DNA of 64,000 nt from a bacterium (GTDB lineage Bacteria > Cyanobacteriota > Vampirovibrionia > Gastranaerophilales > Gastranaerophilaceae). A program made the translations under genes and the position numbers. Numbering within the stretch: the first letter of the stretch is position 1; each line of letters starts with the position of its first letter. The notes beneath the pieces were generated by a model. The model was not told the DNA's origin. It saw nothing but the letters and a program-made list of their open reading frames with translations, and did no database searches. Below, piece after piece: positions 28,696 through 38,463 of this stretch. The DNA is taken from positions 1-64,000 of the forward strand of contig JAFUEV010000037.1 in the NCBI GenBank assembly GCA_017470245.1, in the 5' to 3' direction.

Positions 28696-30813
28696 ATGGA
28701 AATAAATTCAATTAATAATGCAACGGGTAATGTTGTAATTTTCGGGAAATTAAAGAATTATCCAAAAACTGCTACAATGCAAAATGACAGTATCGAATTA
28801 GAGTCAACAAAAAGCAAAAAATCTACATTTAAAGATAAGTTAAAACTATTCGGTGAAAAAGTCAAAATTGGTCTTGCAGCTCTTGCAGGTGCTGTTATAT
28901 CAGGACTTACCGTTTTTGCGGTAATGAATACTAAAGTTCAAAAAGAAAAGGTAAAAACAGAACAACTTAAACAAGCTCTTGATAATGTTGTTTTACCTGA
29001 AGACTTTAATGACAAAGTAGAAAGTAAAATTACGGAATTATCAAGTAAAGAACTTGAATATGACCCAATGAAAAGAGTAAACATTTCACAAACAGAAGAA
29101 ATATACAGACAAGATGATAATGAAGATGCAATAACAATGCCATTAGAAAGAGAGCATACAAATAACCGTGCAGATGCAAAAGTTCTTAATTATCCTAAAT
29201 TTGATGCGAAGAAACCTTATCACTTTGAATTTCCCACATCAAGCGAAATTAAAATAACAAAGAATGAAAAGAATTTTACACCACAACCTCTAACAAAAAC
29301 TACAATTAGTGAATCTTACGCAGATTCTCTGCAATGGAATGACGATAAAATTGCAAGAGATTTAATGCAAAATTTCTTCGACGGACATGGACAAACATTA
29401 GATGGTGTTGCTATTGATGTTAATCCGACAAAAGATGGAAAACACAAAGTTAGAATATCCGGAAAATCAATCTATAGTGCTGATAAAGCTATATTATTAG
29501 GAGAAAGTTCAAAAAAAGATGATTTAAAAGCTGCCGGATGCTACGGTGAAGGTTTAAAAATGGTTGTTTTGAAACTATTAAGAGAAAAAGGTGCCGATAA
29601 TGTAAGTATTACATCAGGGGACTGGAATGTTAATTGGTCTTTTGCTGATTCAGGTATAAATGATAAAAAAGTACTCGCCTATGAATTAAAGGAAACAGAA
29701 CATGTAGATGGCAACTATATTGAATTTGAAACTGACAATAATGACTTTATAGAAGCAATTTTAAACAGTTATGATAAATTCTATCACTATAATAATCCTG
29801 CTTTTAAATGCCCTGATTTTGAAAATGATAAATTGGGTATAAAAATACTTAACGATGACAAAGCACCTGCTAAATTATTTATTGCAGGACAGGAATTTGA
29901 AATAGACGGAAAATATAACGGACTTCAAGGTGCACACATTTTTATAAAAGAAAGACCTCCTATAAAAGATAATGGAGAATACATTTTTGACCCGTCAAGA
30001 GACAGAACATCACTAACATCAGACAATATTGAATCAATAGGAAAGTGGTTAGCATCAGAAAAAGAAATATCTAAAGAAGATTGTACAAAAGCATTACATT
30101 CTTTAATTGATTATTGGGAATCATATCCAATGTTCAAAATGGATCATAATGGACCTGTTCGCAGTTTTACTAACGGTTTAATAAAAGGTGCATATTACAG
30201 AGGGGACAAACTAAGAATAGACTTCCCCGATGAAAAATATGTTGCAGACTCCATTAGGGTAAGTCATGAACTAAAAGACGAATATTATAATGCAGGTTAC
30301 AAAATATGCCATCCATTCTTAGAATATTTAGGAATGAAATCAATAGAAACATTGGTTGATAAGTCAAGACAACATACTCCATTACAACCAACAGAAGCAG
30401 AAAAGAACAAAATCTTAATATTAAAGGATGCATTAAAAATATTAGCACCTTTATTAAAGGTAAAAGACCAACCATTATTTACAGAAGAAGAATTATCTCC
30501 TACTATATTAATATTCGATAAAGATTCTCCCGAAGAATCAGAAGTTTATAAAGATACAATGGCAGAAGCAATAATTGAGTCACGTCAATCACTTGGTTTC
30601 TGGATAGACAAAACTTATTTAAAATCAAATTTTGCAGATGTACTTGGTACAACATTACATGAACTGACACATAAATATGGCGGAGATGACTCTTCTATAT
30701 TCTCATATAAATTAACTGACGTATTACAAAAAGTACTCGAAAATATTACAAATAATCCAAATATAGCAATGCAATTAAGAGTATTGGAAGAAGCCTGGAA
30801 CGCTCAAACATAA
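28696..30813 (+). CDS. GHKL-type ATPase fused to a HExxH metalloprotease-like C-terminus
   Basis: A 705-residue protein starting at ATG 28696 behind AAGGAG. Residues 1-50 are polar, with V-V-I-F-G-K-L-K (an F-G/K-type N-terminus), followed by one hydrophobic span at about 58-75. Residues 210-300 carry a GHKL ATP-binding N-box (DLMQNFFDGHG, Asn226 and Asp229) and a G-box (AGCYGEGLKM, 281-288). Near the C-terminus is HELTH at 655-659, the zinc-protease HExxH motif. This domain combination is unfamiliar to me. A membrane-anchored ATP-regulated protease is an inference. Confidence 0.65.
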   Translation: MEINSINNATGNVVIFGKLKNYPKTATMQNDSIELESTKSKKSTFKDKLKLFGEKVKIGLAALAGAVISGLTVFAVMNTKVQKEKVKTEQLKQALDNVVLPEDFNDKVESKITELSSKELEYDPMKRVNISQTEEIYRQDDNEDAITMPLEREHTNNRADAKVLNYPKFDAKKPYHFEFPTSSEIKITKNEKNFTPQPLTKTTISESYADSLQWNDDKIARDLMQNFFDGHGQTLDGVAIDVNPTKDGKHKVRISGKSIYSADKAILLGESSKKDDLKAAGCYGEGLKMVVLKLLREKGADNVSITSGDWNVNWSFADSGINDKKVLAYELKETEHVDGNYIEFETDNNDFIEAILNSYDKFYHYNNPAFKCPDFENDKLGIKILNDDKAPAKLFIAGQEFEIDGKYNGLQGAHIFIKERPPIKDNGEYIFDPSRDRTSLTSDNIESIGKWLASEKEISKEDCTKALHSLIDYWESYPMFKMDHNGPVRSFTNGLIKGAYYRGDKLRIDFPDEKYVADSIRVSHELKDEYYNAGYKICHPFLEYLGMKSIETLVDKSRQHTPLQPTEAEKNKILILKDALKILAPLLKVKDQPLFTEEELSPTILIFDKDSPEESEVYKDTMAEAIIESRQSLGFWIDKTYLKSNFADVLGTTLHELTHKYGGDDSSIFSYKLTDVLQKVLENITNNPNIAMQLRVLEEAWNAQT

Positions 30814-30822
30814 AAAAATTAG

Positions 30823-30853
30823 AAAGCTGCGATTAACTCGCAGCTTTTTTATT
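30823..30853. terminator. Bidirectional rho-independent terminator
   Basis: A 10-bp perfect stem (AAAGCTGCGA / TCGCAGCTTT) with a 5-base loop, followed by T-rich DNA. It lies between the convergent GHKL-protein gene and kdsA and can serve both. Confidence 0.9.
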
Positions 30854-30854
30854 T

Positions 30855-31670
30855 TTATTTTACCAGTTTAAAAATTTCATTACATATTTTAAAAATTTCT
30901 TTAGCCTGAGCAAAGTCAATCATATTTGGACCATCACAGAGAGCACTGTCCGGATTTGGATGAACTTCAAAAAACAAACCGTTTGCACCTGCAGCAATAG
31001 CTGATTTCGCTAAGATTGGAACGAATTTTCTTTCGCCTGATGAACTTTCACCACATCCACCCGGCAATTGCACACTATGAGTTGCATCAAAAATTACGGG
31101 ATACCCCATTTCCTGAATAATAGGAATTGCTCTCATATCGGAAACAAGGTTATTATAACCGAAAGTTACACCTCTATCTGTTATTGTTATTTTATTATTG
31201 CCGGATTCTTTAACCTTATTTGCTATAGATTTCATTTGTTGAGGAGCTAAAAATTGTCCTTTTTTTATATTTATAATTTTATTGGTTTTTGCTGCAGCAA
31301 CAAGCAAATCCGTTTGTCTGCACAAAAAAGCCGGAATTTGTAATATATCAGCAACCTCTGCAGCTATTTCAGCTTGTGATGATTCGTGTATATCGGTAAC
31401 AATAGGAACATTAAATTCTTTTTTTACCAATGATAACAATTCCAAACCTTTTTCAATTCCCAACCCTCTGTATGAAGAAATTGAACTTCTGTTAGCTTTA
31501 TCATAAGAAGATTTAAATACAAAATTAATATCTAATTCTTCCGTAAGTTTTTTCAGGTATTCTGCGGTTTTAAAAAGTATGTCTTTAGATTCTATTGCAC
31601 AAGGACCGGCAAGTATTGTTAATTTATCTCCGCCGATTACAAAATCGTTTAATTTAACCGTATTAACCAT
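30855..31670 (-). CDS. kdsA: 3-deoxy-8-phosphooctulonate synthase (KDO-8-P synthase)
   Basis: This enzyme joins phosphoenolpyruvate and arabinose-5-phosphate to make KDO-8-phosphate for lipopolysaccharide. Family marks: AGPCAIES (substrate loop), SSYDKANRSS, the Arg in CRQTDLL, and FDATHSVQLPG near residue 200. I chose the ATG at 31670 because GGAGG is 5 bases upstream; an in-frame codon at 31682 would add four residues. The enzyme implies a Gram-negative outer membrane with KDO. Confidence 0.95.
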   Translation of the reverse strand: MVNTVKLNDFVIGGDKLTILAGPCAIESKDILFKTAEYLKKLTEELDINFVFKSSYDKANRSSISSYRGLGIEKGLELLSLVKKEFNVPIVTDIHESSQAEIAAEVADILQIPAFLCRQTDLLVAAAKTNKIINIKKGQFLAPQQMKSIANKVKESGNNKITITDRGVTFGYNNLVSDMRAIPIIQEMGYPVIFDATHSVQLPGGCGESSSGERKFVPILAKSAIAAGANGLFFEVHPNPDSALCDGPNMIDFAQAKEIFKICNEIFKLVK

Positions 31671-31884
31671 AAATACCTCCAAAACATCTTTATTATACTA
31701 CAAATGAATTTAATGTTAAAACGATTGAATTAAAATAGCATTATCGACCGCAATGAAATTGTTACAGGGATTATGACTTATTAATTTACGAAATCGTTTT
31801 TCAATAACATCTTAACTGCATTTGAACTTATTTAGTGTAGAATATATATAATTACCTATCATTGATTTGTAAAGGATATATCCA

Positions 31885-32994
31885 ATGAAAAATCTTATTG
31901 TCGGTGCAGGATTATCAGGTTGCGCACTCGCAAATAAAATAGCTGCAGAATTAAATGAAGATGTTTTAATAATTGATAAAAGAAATCATATTGCAGGCAA
32001 TATTTATGATTATAAAGATATAGAAACAGGAATAACCGTTCACAAATACGGTCCGCATATTTTTCACACAAATAATAAAGAAGTTTGGGATTTTTTATCT
32101 CAATTCACAAAATGGCATCCGTTTTTCTTTAAACCAAATACCGTAATTGAAGGAAATATTGTCACATTACCTTTTAATTTAAAAACATTATATGAACTTT
32201 TTCCCGATGAAACGGCTGCTAAAATAGAAACCAAACTAATAAACACCTATGGTTTCGGAACTAAAATTTCAATATCACAATTAAGAAATAATAACGATAC
32301 CACTATAAACTTTATCGCAAATTATATATATGAAAATGTATATAAACACTATACGGAGAAACAATGGGGTACAAATATAAATGATATTAACAGTTCAGTT
32401 ATAAACAGATTGCTTATTCATATAAGCAATGATTGCAGATATTTTCAGGATAAATTCCAAGCAATACCACTAAACGGATACACAAAAATGATTGAAAATA
32501 TGCTTAATCACCCCAATATAGAAGTAAATCTTGAAACAGAATTTAAAGACATTAATACATCTGATTTTTCAAGGATTATATATACCGGCTCAATAGATGA
32601 ACTATTTAACTATAAATATGGGTTATTACCCTATAGAAGCCTTATTTTTGACACTATGAAAATCAATAAAGAATATTTCCTAAAATCAGCAATGACAACA
32701 TTTCCAAACAATTACAACTTTACAAGAATTACCGAACACAAATATTTTTTGGATGAAAAAGCTTCTCATACTATAGTAACATTTGAGTACCCGACAGAAT
32801 ATAAAACAGACAAAAATGAAAGATATTATCCGATAAACAACGAAAAAACTTTAATAATGTATAATAAATACTTAAATGAAGTTCATAAAAAGAAAAATTT
32901 ATTTGTACTTGGCAGACTTGGAAATTACAAGTATTATAATATGGATACAATAGTTGAGAATGCTATAAATTTATTCAAGGAGAAAATAAAATGA
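31885..32994 (+). CDS. glf: UDP-galactopyranose mutase
   Basis: This flavoenzyme interconverts UDP-galactopyranose and UDP-galactofuranose, the donor for surface galactofuranose. The N-terminus is an FAD-binding Rossmann motif (VGAGLSGCALA), followed by RNHIAGNIYD, HKYGPHIFHT, and EKQWGT further on. The 369 residues match the family. It ends in a 4-base overlap (ATGA) with galE, which supplies the UDP-galactose, so the pair is one operon for surface glycans. Confidence 0.95.
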   Translation: MKNLIVGAGLSGCALANKIAAELNEDVLIIDKRNHIAGNIYDYKDIETGITVHKYGPHIFHTNNKEVWDFLSQFTKWHPFFFKPNTVIEGNIVTLPFNLKTLYELFPDETAAKIETKLINTYGFGTKISISQLRNNNDTTINFIANYIYENVYKHYTEKQWGTNINDINSSVINRLLIHISNDCRYFQDKFQAIPLNGYTKMIENMLNHPNIEVNLETEFKDINTSDFSRIIYTGSIDELFNYKYGLLPYRSLIFDTMKINKEYFLKSAMTTFPNNYNFTRITEHKYFLDEKASHTIVTFEYPTEYKTDKNERYYPINNEKTLIMYNKYLNEVHKKKNLFVLGRLGNYKYYNMDTIVENAINLFKEKIK

Positions 32995-33992
32995 TATTAA
33001 TAACAGGTGGAGCCGGCTACATTGGAAGTCATACCGTTTTAAATTTTATTGAAGCAGGCTATGAAGTTGTTATTATTGATAATCTTGAAACAGGACACAT
33101 TGAAACAGTTAATACACTAAAACAATACAGGAAAGTTCATTTTATTAAAGGTGATTTAAAAAATATTGAAGATATTGAAAAAGTTTTTAATAAATATAAA
33201 ATAGATGCGGTTATACACTTTGCAGCCTATTCGCTTGTAGGAGAATCAGTTGAACATCCTGCAAAATATTACAGAAACAATACGTTCGGGACATTAAATC
33301 TGCTTGATACAATGATTAAATATAATGTTAAAAAAATAGTATTTTCTTCTACCTGTGCAACTTATGGAGAACCTAAATATACACCAATAGACGAAAATCA
33401 TCCGCAAAAACCAATTAATCCATACGGAAAATCTAAGCTTATGGTTGAAAAAATTATGGAGGATTATGATAGTGCATACGGTTTAAAATCTATAAAACTA
33501 AGATATTTTAATGTTGCAGGCGCAGATAACAAAGTAAGAGTTGGCGAATGGCATGAACCTGAGACTCATTTAATACCCAATATTTTAAAATCAACATTTG
33601 AGAAAGAGAAAATTTTTAAAATTTTTGGTAATGATTACGATACACCAGATGGAACATGCATAAGAGATTATGTAAATGTAGAAGATTTAGCTCAAGCCCA
33701 CAAACTTGCCCTAGAATATTTGAATAAAACCAATACCTCTAATGTCTTTAATATTGGAACAGAAAAAGGTGATAGCGTAAAAAATATATTTGATACTTGC
33801 AAAGAAATTTTAGGGAAAGAAATTCCTGTAGAGATAGCAGAAAGAAGAGCAGGCGATACTTCTATACTATATGCAGATTCAAAAAAAGCACAAACCATAT
33901 TAAACTGGAAACCTATAAGAACAATAAAAGACAGTATTCATTCCGCTTACGAGTGGGAAAAAATATTATACAAAAGATTAAATAACAAATAA
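32991..33992 (+). CDS. galE: UDP-glucose 4-epimerase
   Basis: An extended SDR that interconverts UDP-glucose and UDP-galactose with bound NAD. It has TGGAGYIGSH at the start, the catalytic Ser in SSTCATYG and Tyr-x3-Lys in NPYGKSKLM (about residue 147), and the RYFNVAG segment. Length (333 aa) is normal. It directly follows glf with overlapping stop and start codons. Confidence 0.95.
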   Translation: MILITGGAGYIGSHTVLNFIEAGYEVVIIDNLETGHIETVNTLKQYRKVHFIKGDLKNIEDIEKVFNKYKIDAVIHFAAYSLVGESVEHPAKYYRNNTFGTLNLLDTMIKYNVKKIVFSSTCATYGEPKYTPIDENHPQKPINPYGKSKLMVEKIMEDYDSAYGLKSIKLRYFNVAGADNKVRVGEWHEPETHLIPNILKSTFEKEKIFKIFGNDYDTPDGTCIRDYVNVEDLAQAHKLALEYLNKTNTSNVFNIGTEKGDSVKNIFDTCKEILGKEIPVEIAERRAGDTSILYADSKKAQTILNWKPIRTIKDSIHSAYEWEKILYKRLNNK

Positions 33993-34052
33993 TTTTTAAA
34001 CTATTTGCTAACAAAATCGTTATTATTTTTAGAGTGTGTGGAGAAATAGTAT

Positions 34053-34943
34053 ATGAAAAAGTTTGCATTATTTTTTATATTAATATTAATTTTATCACCT
34101 GTTACTTTTGCATCTAATCATCATAGTCACCATTCAAAAGCAGCTCAATATCATGACTACAATACTACACACAATAGTTCTTCAAATCCTGTTTTTTTAA
34201 TAAATAAAGATACAAAATATGATACGGTCAGATTTAAAGATTGTGATAAACATTATGCCATACAAGAAACAACAACAAGTTTATACTCAGATGGTTCAAA
34301 AAGAACACACATAAACGCAACATTATATAATTCTGATGATACAGTACTTCTATCCAATTGCAATAGTATAGAACATCTAATTTATAATGACAATCATTAT
34401 TTCATTATCAACAGAAACAAGGGTTATCAACTGTTTAACTCGGATATAAAACCGATTACAATTAGAAAATATTCTTATATGGAAGAAATTGATAACAACA
34501 GATTACTTGTTAAATCAAATAAGAGATATGGAATTATTGATTTAGAAGAGAAAACAATAATTCCTTTAATTTACCAAGATTTTAACGAAATAAGCCATAA
34601 TATATTTCTGACAAAGTTAAACGGATATTACGGAATTACGGATATAAACAACAATGTTCTGATAGAACACGATTGTGAAAGAATAAAGCAATTATATGAT
34701 ACATTTATAATAAAAAGATACAATAAATACGGATTAGTTAACCCCAAAGGTGAAATTATAATTGCAATTAACAATGATAAAATAGAAAAACTCGGTGAAT
34801 ATATTCTCGTTAAAAAGAATAATAAATATCAGGTATATGATTACAAAGGAAGCTTGATAGTTGATAAACAATACAAAAAAATCAAACTTAAAAGAAATCA
34901 TCTATGGGGATTAACTTTAAAAAATAACTGGACTGAAATATAA
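34053..34943 (+). CDS. Secreted WG-repeat-like protein
   Basis: A 296-residue protein with a signal peptide (lipid-facing core to about residue 20, cleavage near TFAS), then a His/Ser-rich stretch. From residue 150 there are about five repeats of the type Y-G-I-I-D / Y-G-I-T-D-I-N / Y-G-L-V-N-P-K-G, the style of WG beta-repeat proteins that form elongated surface domains. It lies 60 bp after galE on the same strand but could be independent. Role unknown. Confidence 0.65.
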   Translation: MKKFALFFILILILSPVTFASNHHSHHSKAAQYHDYNTTHNSSSNPVFLINKDTKYDTVRFKDCDKHYAIQETTTSLYSDGSKRTHINATLYNSDDTVLLSNCNSIEHLIYNDNHYFIINRNKGYQLFNSDIKPITIRKYSYMEEIDNNRLLVKSNKRYGIIDLEEKTIIPLIYQDFNEISHNIFLTKLNGYYGITDINNNVLIEHDCERIKQLYDTFIIKRYNKYGLVNPKGEIIIAINNDKIEKLGEYILVKKNNKYQVYDYKGSLIVDKQYKKIKLKRNHLWGLTLKNNWTEI

Positions 34944-34994
34944 ACTTATTTAAAATCCCAAATGCAATAACTGTTATTTCATTAAACAATATTG

Positions 34995-35000
34995 TATAAT
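34995..35000 (+). promoter_or_regulatory. Candidate -10 box for yajQ
   Basis: A TATAAT hexamer lies 26 bases before the yajQ start in a gap of only 82 bases, preceded by TTG. A matching -35 is not clear. Confidence 0.4.
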
Positions 35001-35025
35001 TAGAATATATACAAAGGAGTTTAAT

Positions 35026-35526
35026 ATGGCAAAAGATTGCAGTTTTGATATTGTGTCGGAATTTGACAAACAAGAATTGGTAAATGCGGTTGATCAAGTA
35101 AAAAGAGAAATAAACAGCAGGTTTGATTTAAAAGGTTCAAACTCTGATGTTATTTTGGATGCGGATAAAACAATTACTATTACAACAAATGATGAAATGA
35201 AATTAAAAAATATCATAGATATATTACAATCAAAAATGATAAAACGAAATTTAAGCATAAAAATTCTTGACGGACAAACAGTCGAAAATGCACTCGGGGG
35301 AAATGTAAGGCAAGTATTTAACCTCAAAAAAGGTTTAAGTCAGGAACTTGCAAAAAAAATTGTTGCAGATATAAAAAATACTAAACTAAAAGTTCAAGCA
35401 TCAATACAAGGTGAACAGGTCAGAGTTTCAGGCAAAGATAAAGACGATTTGCAAGCAGTTATAAAAATGATAAGAGAAAATGACGAAAAATATGATGTTC
35501 CACTTCAATTCCAAAATTACAGATAA
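35026..35526 (+). CDS. yajQ: YajQ-family (UPF0234) nucleotide-binding protein
   Basis: A 166-residue two-domain ferredoxin-like protein. The family start (CSFDIVSEFDKQELVNAVDQ) and the RFDLKGS segment are unmistakable, and the C-terminal DDLQAVIKMIR helix and LQFQNYR end are intact. Members bind nucleotides; some bind c-di-GMP. A GGAG ribosome site lies 8 bases before the ATG. It is a single gene. Confidence 0.95.
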   Translation: MAKDCSFDIVSEFDKQELVNAVDQVKREINSRFDLKGSNSDVILDADKTITITTNDEMKLKNIIDILQSKMIKRNLSIKILDGQTVENALGGNVRQVFNLKKGLSQELAKKIVADIKNTKLKVQASIQGEQVRVSGKDKDDLQAVIKMIRENDEKYDVPLQFQNYR

Positions 35527-35582
35527 TTTGAACTTATTTTGTTTTTTGTCGTTATCTAGAATGTATTGCGAGAAAGGATGCC

Positions 35583-36146
35583 ATGAAAAATATAGCATTT
35601 ATTAGTGTTCTGTTTTCTGTAATATTTATGCACTTAAGCGTAAACGCTTATGATAATTCCTTTACGCAAAGCAGTTTAAATATAGGCGGTGATAACATAT
35701 ATTCAACTTCTCCGACATCATCAAATAATGATAATGACGAGTCACCTGCAATCAAAGAAGTACGCAGCTATACGGGAAGTGTAACTTCAACATACGCTAC
35801 ACAACCAAGTATAGTAATAAATAATAATTATCCTGCTCCTTATCCGTATTATTACGGAGGCAACTACGTTACAACATACAGAATAGGTCCATATTACCCA
35901 TATACATACTATCCGCACAACACTACAAATATTGGTTTTTCAGCAGGAGTAAGAACAAACGGCGGAGGCAACTTTGCATATAATTATTCCGGACACGGTT
36001 ATAACTATGGTGTAACTTCAAGTTCACCAATATATACACCCAATGCTATATATGCTCATCGTCCTCCAATGATTCCTCCCCACAATAATATAAATCCTCC
36101 GCCAAAACCCGGAAGTACTACAGCAGGATTTAATTATAGATGGTAA
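35583..36146 (+). CDS. Secreted Tyr/Pro/Asn-rich protein
   Basis: A 187-residue protein with a signal peptide (cleavage near NAYD, about residue 22), then a low-complexity body rich in Tyr, Pro, Asn, Ser and Gly (YPAPYPYYYGG, PYYPYTYYPH). It ends in a proline run (PPMIPPHNN, PPPKPG) and an aromatic final residue pair (RW). The composition suggests an extended surface or outer-membrane-associated protein. No domain is recognised. It has its own ribosome site (GAAAGGATG). Confidence 0.6.
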   Translation: MKNIAFISVLFSVIFMHLSVNAYDNSFTQSSLNIGGDNIYSTSPTSSNNDNDESPAIKEVRSYTGSVTSTYATQPSIVINNNYPAPYPYYYGGNYVTTYRIGPYYPYTYYPHNTTNIGFSAGVRTNGGGNFAYNYSGHGYNYGVTSSSPIYTPNAIYAHRPPMIPPHNNINPPPKPGSTTAGFNYRW

Positions 36147-36154
36147 CTTTTTTA

Positions 36155-36967
36155 TTAAAAAAAATACAAAAAACATAAAAAGTAATAAAATATTGGTGCA
36201 GAAAATAAGAATGAATCCATTCTGTCTAATAATCCGCCATATTCAAAAAACAAATTACTGCTATGTTTGATACCCAAATCACGTTTTATTGTTGATATTG
36301 TCAAATCCCCAAATTGAGAAGATATCGATATAATAAAACCGGCAAAAATACAATATAAAATAGGCATATCAATAAACTTATGATAGAATAGGCAAATAAT
36401 ACAAGTTATAGTAAGATTTGCAAGCGAGCCTGCAAGAGTTTTATTTGGACTTATTTCAGGTGCAATATATGTAGGCTTGATTTTTGGTCCTACAATAGAC
36501 GCCATAAAATCTCCTGATAAAACTGCTATAAAATATACAATTATTAAATATAACGAAGAAAATTTATCAAAGAAATATGTTAATTTGATTATATATAAAC
36601 CGCAAATAGTAAATAAAATTGAGGCGATTGTACTCATAGAAGTTAAGAAATAAGGTTTTCTGTTTCTGATAACCGTTAATATAAATGATAAAAGTATACC
36701 GGTTATTATTATTGGTGTTATATATATATGATCTTTAGGGAAATCATGAAATATAAATATATAAGCGCATAAAATTCCTACCACTTCAGGCAATATCTTA
36801 TGTGGGTATATTTCTTTATTTTTTAGCATACTTCTATATTCAATATTTACTATAATTATAAAGAAACAAGAAGCCAATAATAGCAGTATTTTGGAATACG
36901 AAAATGATAATAAAATAAGAGCAAATAATATAAATCCGGCTATATATCTTATATATTTATTCCTCAT
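36155..36967 (-). CDS. cdsA: Phosphatidate cytidylyltransferase
   Basis: This integral membrane enzyme makes CDP-diacylglycerol from phosphatidate and CTP, the precursor of all phospholipids. At least seven hydrophobic spans are visible. The family signature lies near the C-terminus: PNKTLAGS (about residue 185), QFGDLTISTIKRDLGIKHSS, and YGGLLDRMDS (usually HGGxLDRxDS, so His is Tyr here). 270 residues is usual. The gene is alone on the minus strand. Confidence 0.93.
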   Translation of the reverse strand: MRNKYIRYIAGFILFALILLSFSYSKILLLLASCFFIIIVNIEYRSMLKNKEIYPHKILPEVVGILCAYIFIFHDFPKDHIYITPIIITGILLSFILTVIRNRKPYFLTSMSTIASILFTICGLYIIKLTYFFDKFSSLYLIIVYFIAVLSGDFMASIVGPKIKPTYIAPEISPNKTLAGSLANLTITCIICLFYHKFIDMPILYCIFAGFIISISSQFGDLTISTIKRDLGIKHSSNLFFEYGGLLDRMDSFLFSAPIFYYFLCFLYFF

Positions 36968-37014
36968 TTATGAACCCCAATAGAATATTTTTATAATTAT
37001 TATATAATATAATT

Positions 37015-38463
37015 ATGAAAAAAGTAATGTTAATATATCCGCCCGGAGAAATATACCAAAGAGGAGAAGACAGATGCCAAATTAATGTTGAGGCTTCTGT
37101 TTCTAATTCTTTGCGAGCTTGCAACGATTTAGGATATATAGCAGCTATATTAAAAAGGGATAATTACAACATATTTTTAAAAGATTATCCTGCAGAAAAA
37201 GAAAATATAAATACATTAAAAAATGATGTTATAAATGAAAAACCGGACATTATATTTATTAGTATCACAAATGGAAGCATATTTAATGACATCGAGATAG
37301 TAAAAACTATAAAAAGCATCAAAAATGATATAATTGTTATTTTAAAAGGTGCATTGTTCTTTAATCCTAATGACGAACTGTTCTCAGAAATAGATTTATC
37401 TCTTATTGATTATGTTATAGGCGGAGAAACAGAATTTATAATTCAACCTTTATTGAATGCACATTACAACGATAAAGAATTATTAAAAAATATACAAGGA
37501 ATTTCATATAAAAACAATAATAAATGGATTTCAAATTATGTAACTGATTTTAATGATAATTTGGATAGTGTGCCATTTCCGGACAGAAGTTTAATGCATA
37601 ATCAATTATACATAAATCCTGCAACAAACCGACCGATAGCAACAATTTCCACTTCCAGAGGATGTCCTTCTTCTTGTATATATTGTGTTTCACCAGCCAT
37701 TTCAGGGAGAAAAGTTCGTTTTAGAAGTCCGCAATCAGTATATAAAGAGTTGAAAGAATGTGTCGAAATATATCATATTAATGATTTTTTCTTTAAATCA
37801 GATACTTTTACTATTAATAAACAATGGGTTATAGAATTATGTAATTTAATAATCAATTCTGAATTACGAGGTCGGATTAATTGGGTTGCAAATTCCAGAG
37901 TAAATACTATAGATGAAGAAATGCTTTTACTGATGAAAGAAGCCGGATGTTCTGTAATTGCTCTGGGAATAGAATCAGGAAGCGATGACTCTTTAAAGAA
38001 AATGAAAAAAGGTACCACAGTTGAACAAAATATAAATGCTGTTAAACTTATAAAAAAATATAAAATGCAAATTTTTGGTTTCTATTTAATTGGTTTTCCT
38101 TGGGAAACAGAAGAACACATTAACGCAACAAAAGACTTATTATTCAAACTGGATACAGATTTTATAGAATTATCTATTGCAACTCCATTTAAAGGTAGTG
38201 AATTATATAAAATGGTATACCACGAGATAGATGACGGGAAAAGCGTATTGGGCAAAGATTCGTTTAAATATTCAACTATTGGTACAAAATATCTTTCTCA
38301 AGAGTATTTGGAGAAAACAAGAAAAAAAATAATTTTGGAATATCACACTCGCCCGTCTTTTATAATCAAAAAATTATTTAATAAAAAGCTGACATTCTCT
38401 GTTCTATGCAATTATTTTAAATACGGAATGAGAATTATCAAAAACAGTTTAAAAAATAATTAA
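37015..38463 (+). CDS. Cobalamin-binding radical SAM protein (B12-dependent class)
   Basis: A 482-residue class B radical SAM enzyme. Residues 1-140 form a B12-binding-like Rossmann domain (DLGYIAAILK, DIIFISITNG, YVIGGETE). The SAM core follows with CPSSCIYC at about residue 220 and IESGSDDSLKKMKKG. Such enzymes methylate or rearrange lipids, hopanoids, antibiotics or tetrapyrroles. The DXHH/DXHS motif of typical cobalamin domains is not obvious, so cobalamin binding is uncertain. The last four bases overlap the end of a convergent radical SAM gene. Confidence 0.85.
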   Translation: MKKVMLIYPPGEIYQRGEDRCQINVEASVSNSLRACNDLGYIAAILKRDNYNIFLKDYPAEKENINTLKNDVINEKPDIIFISITNGSIFNDIEIVKTIKSIKNDIIVILKGALFFNPNDELFSEIDLSLIDYVIGGETEFIIQPLLNAHYNDKELLKNIQGISYKNNNKWISNYVTDFNDNLDSVPFPDRSLMHNQLYINPATNRPIATISTSRGCPSSCIYCVSPAISGRKVRFRSPQSVYKELKECVEIYHINDFFFKSDTFTINKQWVIELCNLIINSELRGRINWVANSRVNTIDEEMLLLMKEAGCSVIALGIESGSDDSLKKMKKGTTVEQNINAVKLIKKYKMQIFGFYLIGFPWETEEHINATKDLLFKLDTDFIELSIATPFKGSELYKMVYHEIDDGKSVLGKDSFKYSTIGTKYLSQEYLEKTRKKIILEYHTRPSFIIKKLFNKKLTFSVLCNYFKYGMRIIKNSLKNN

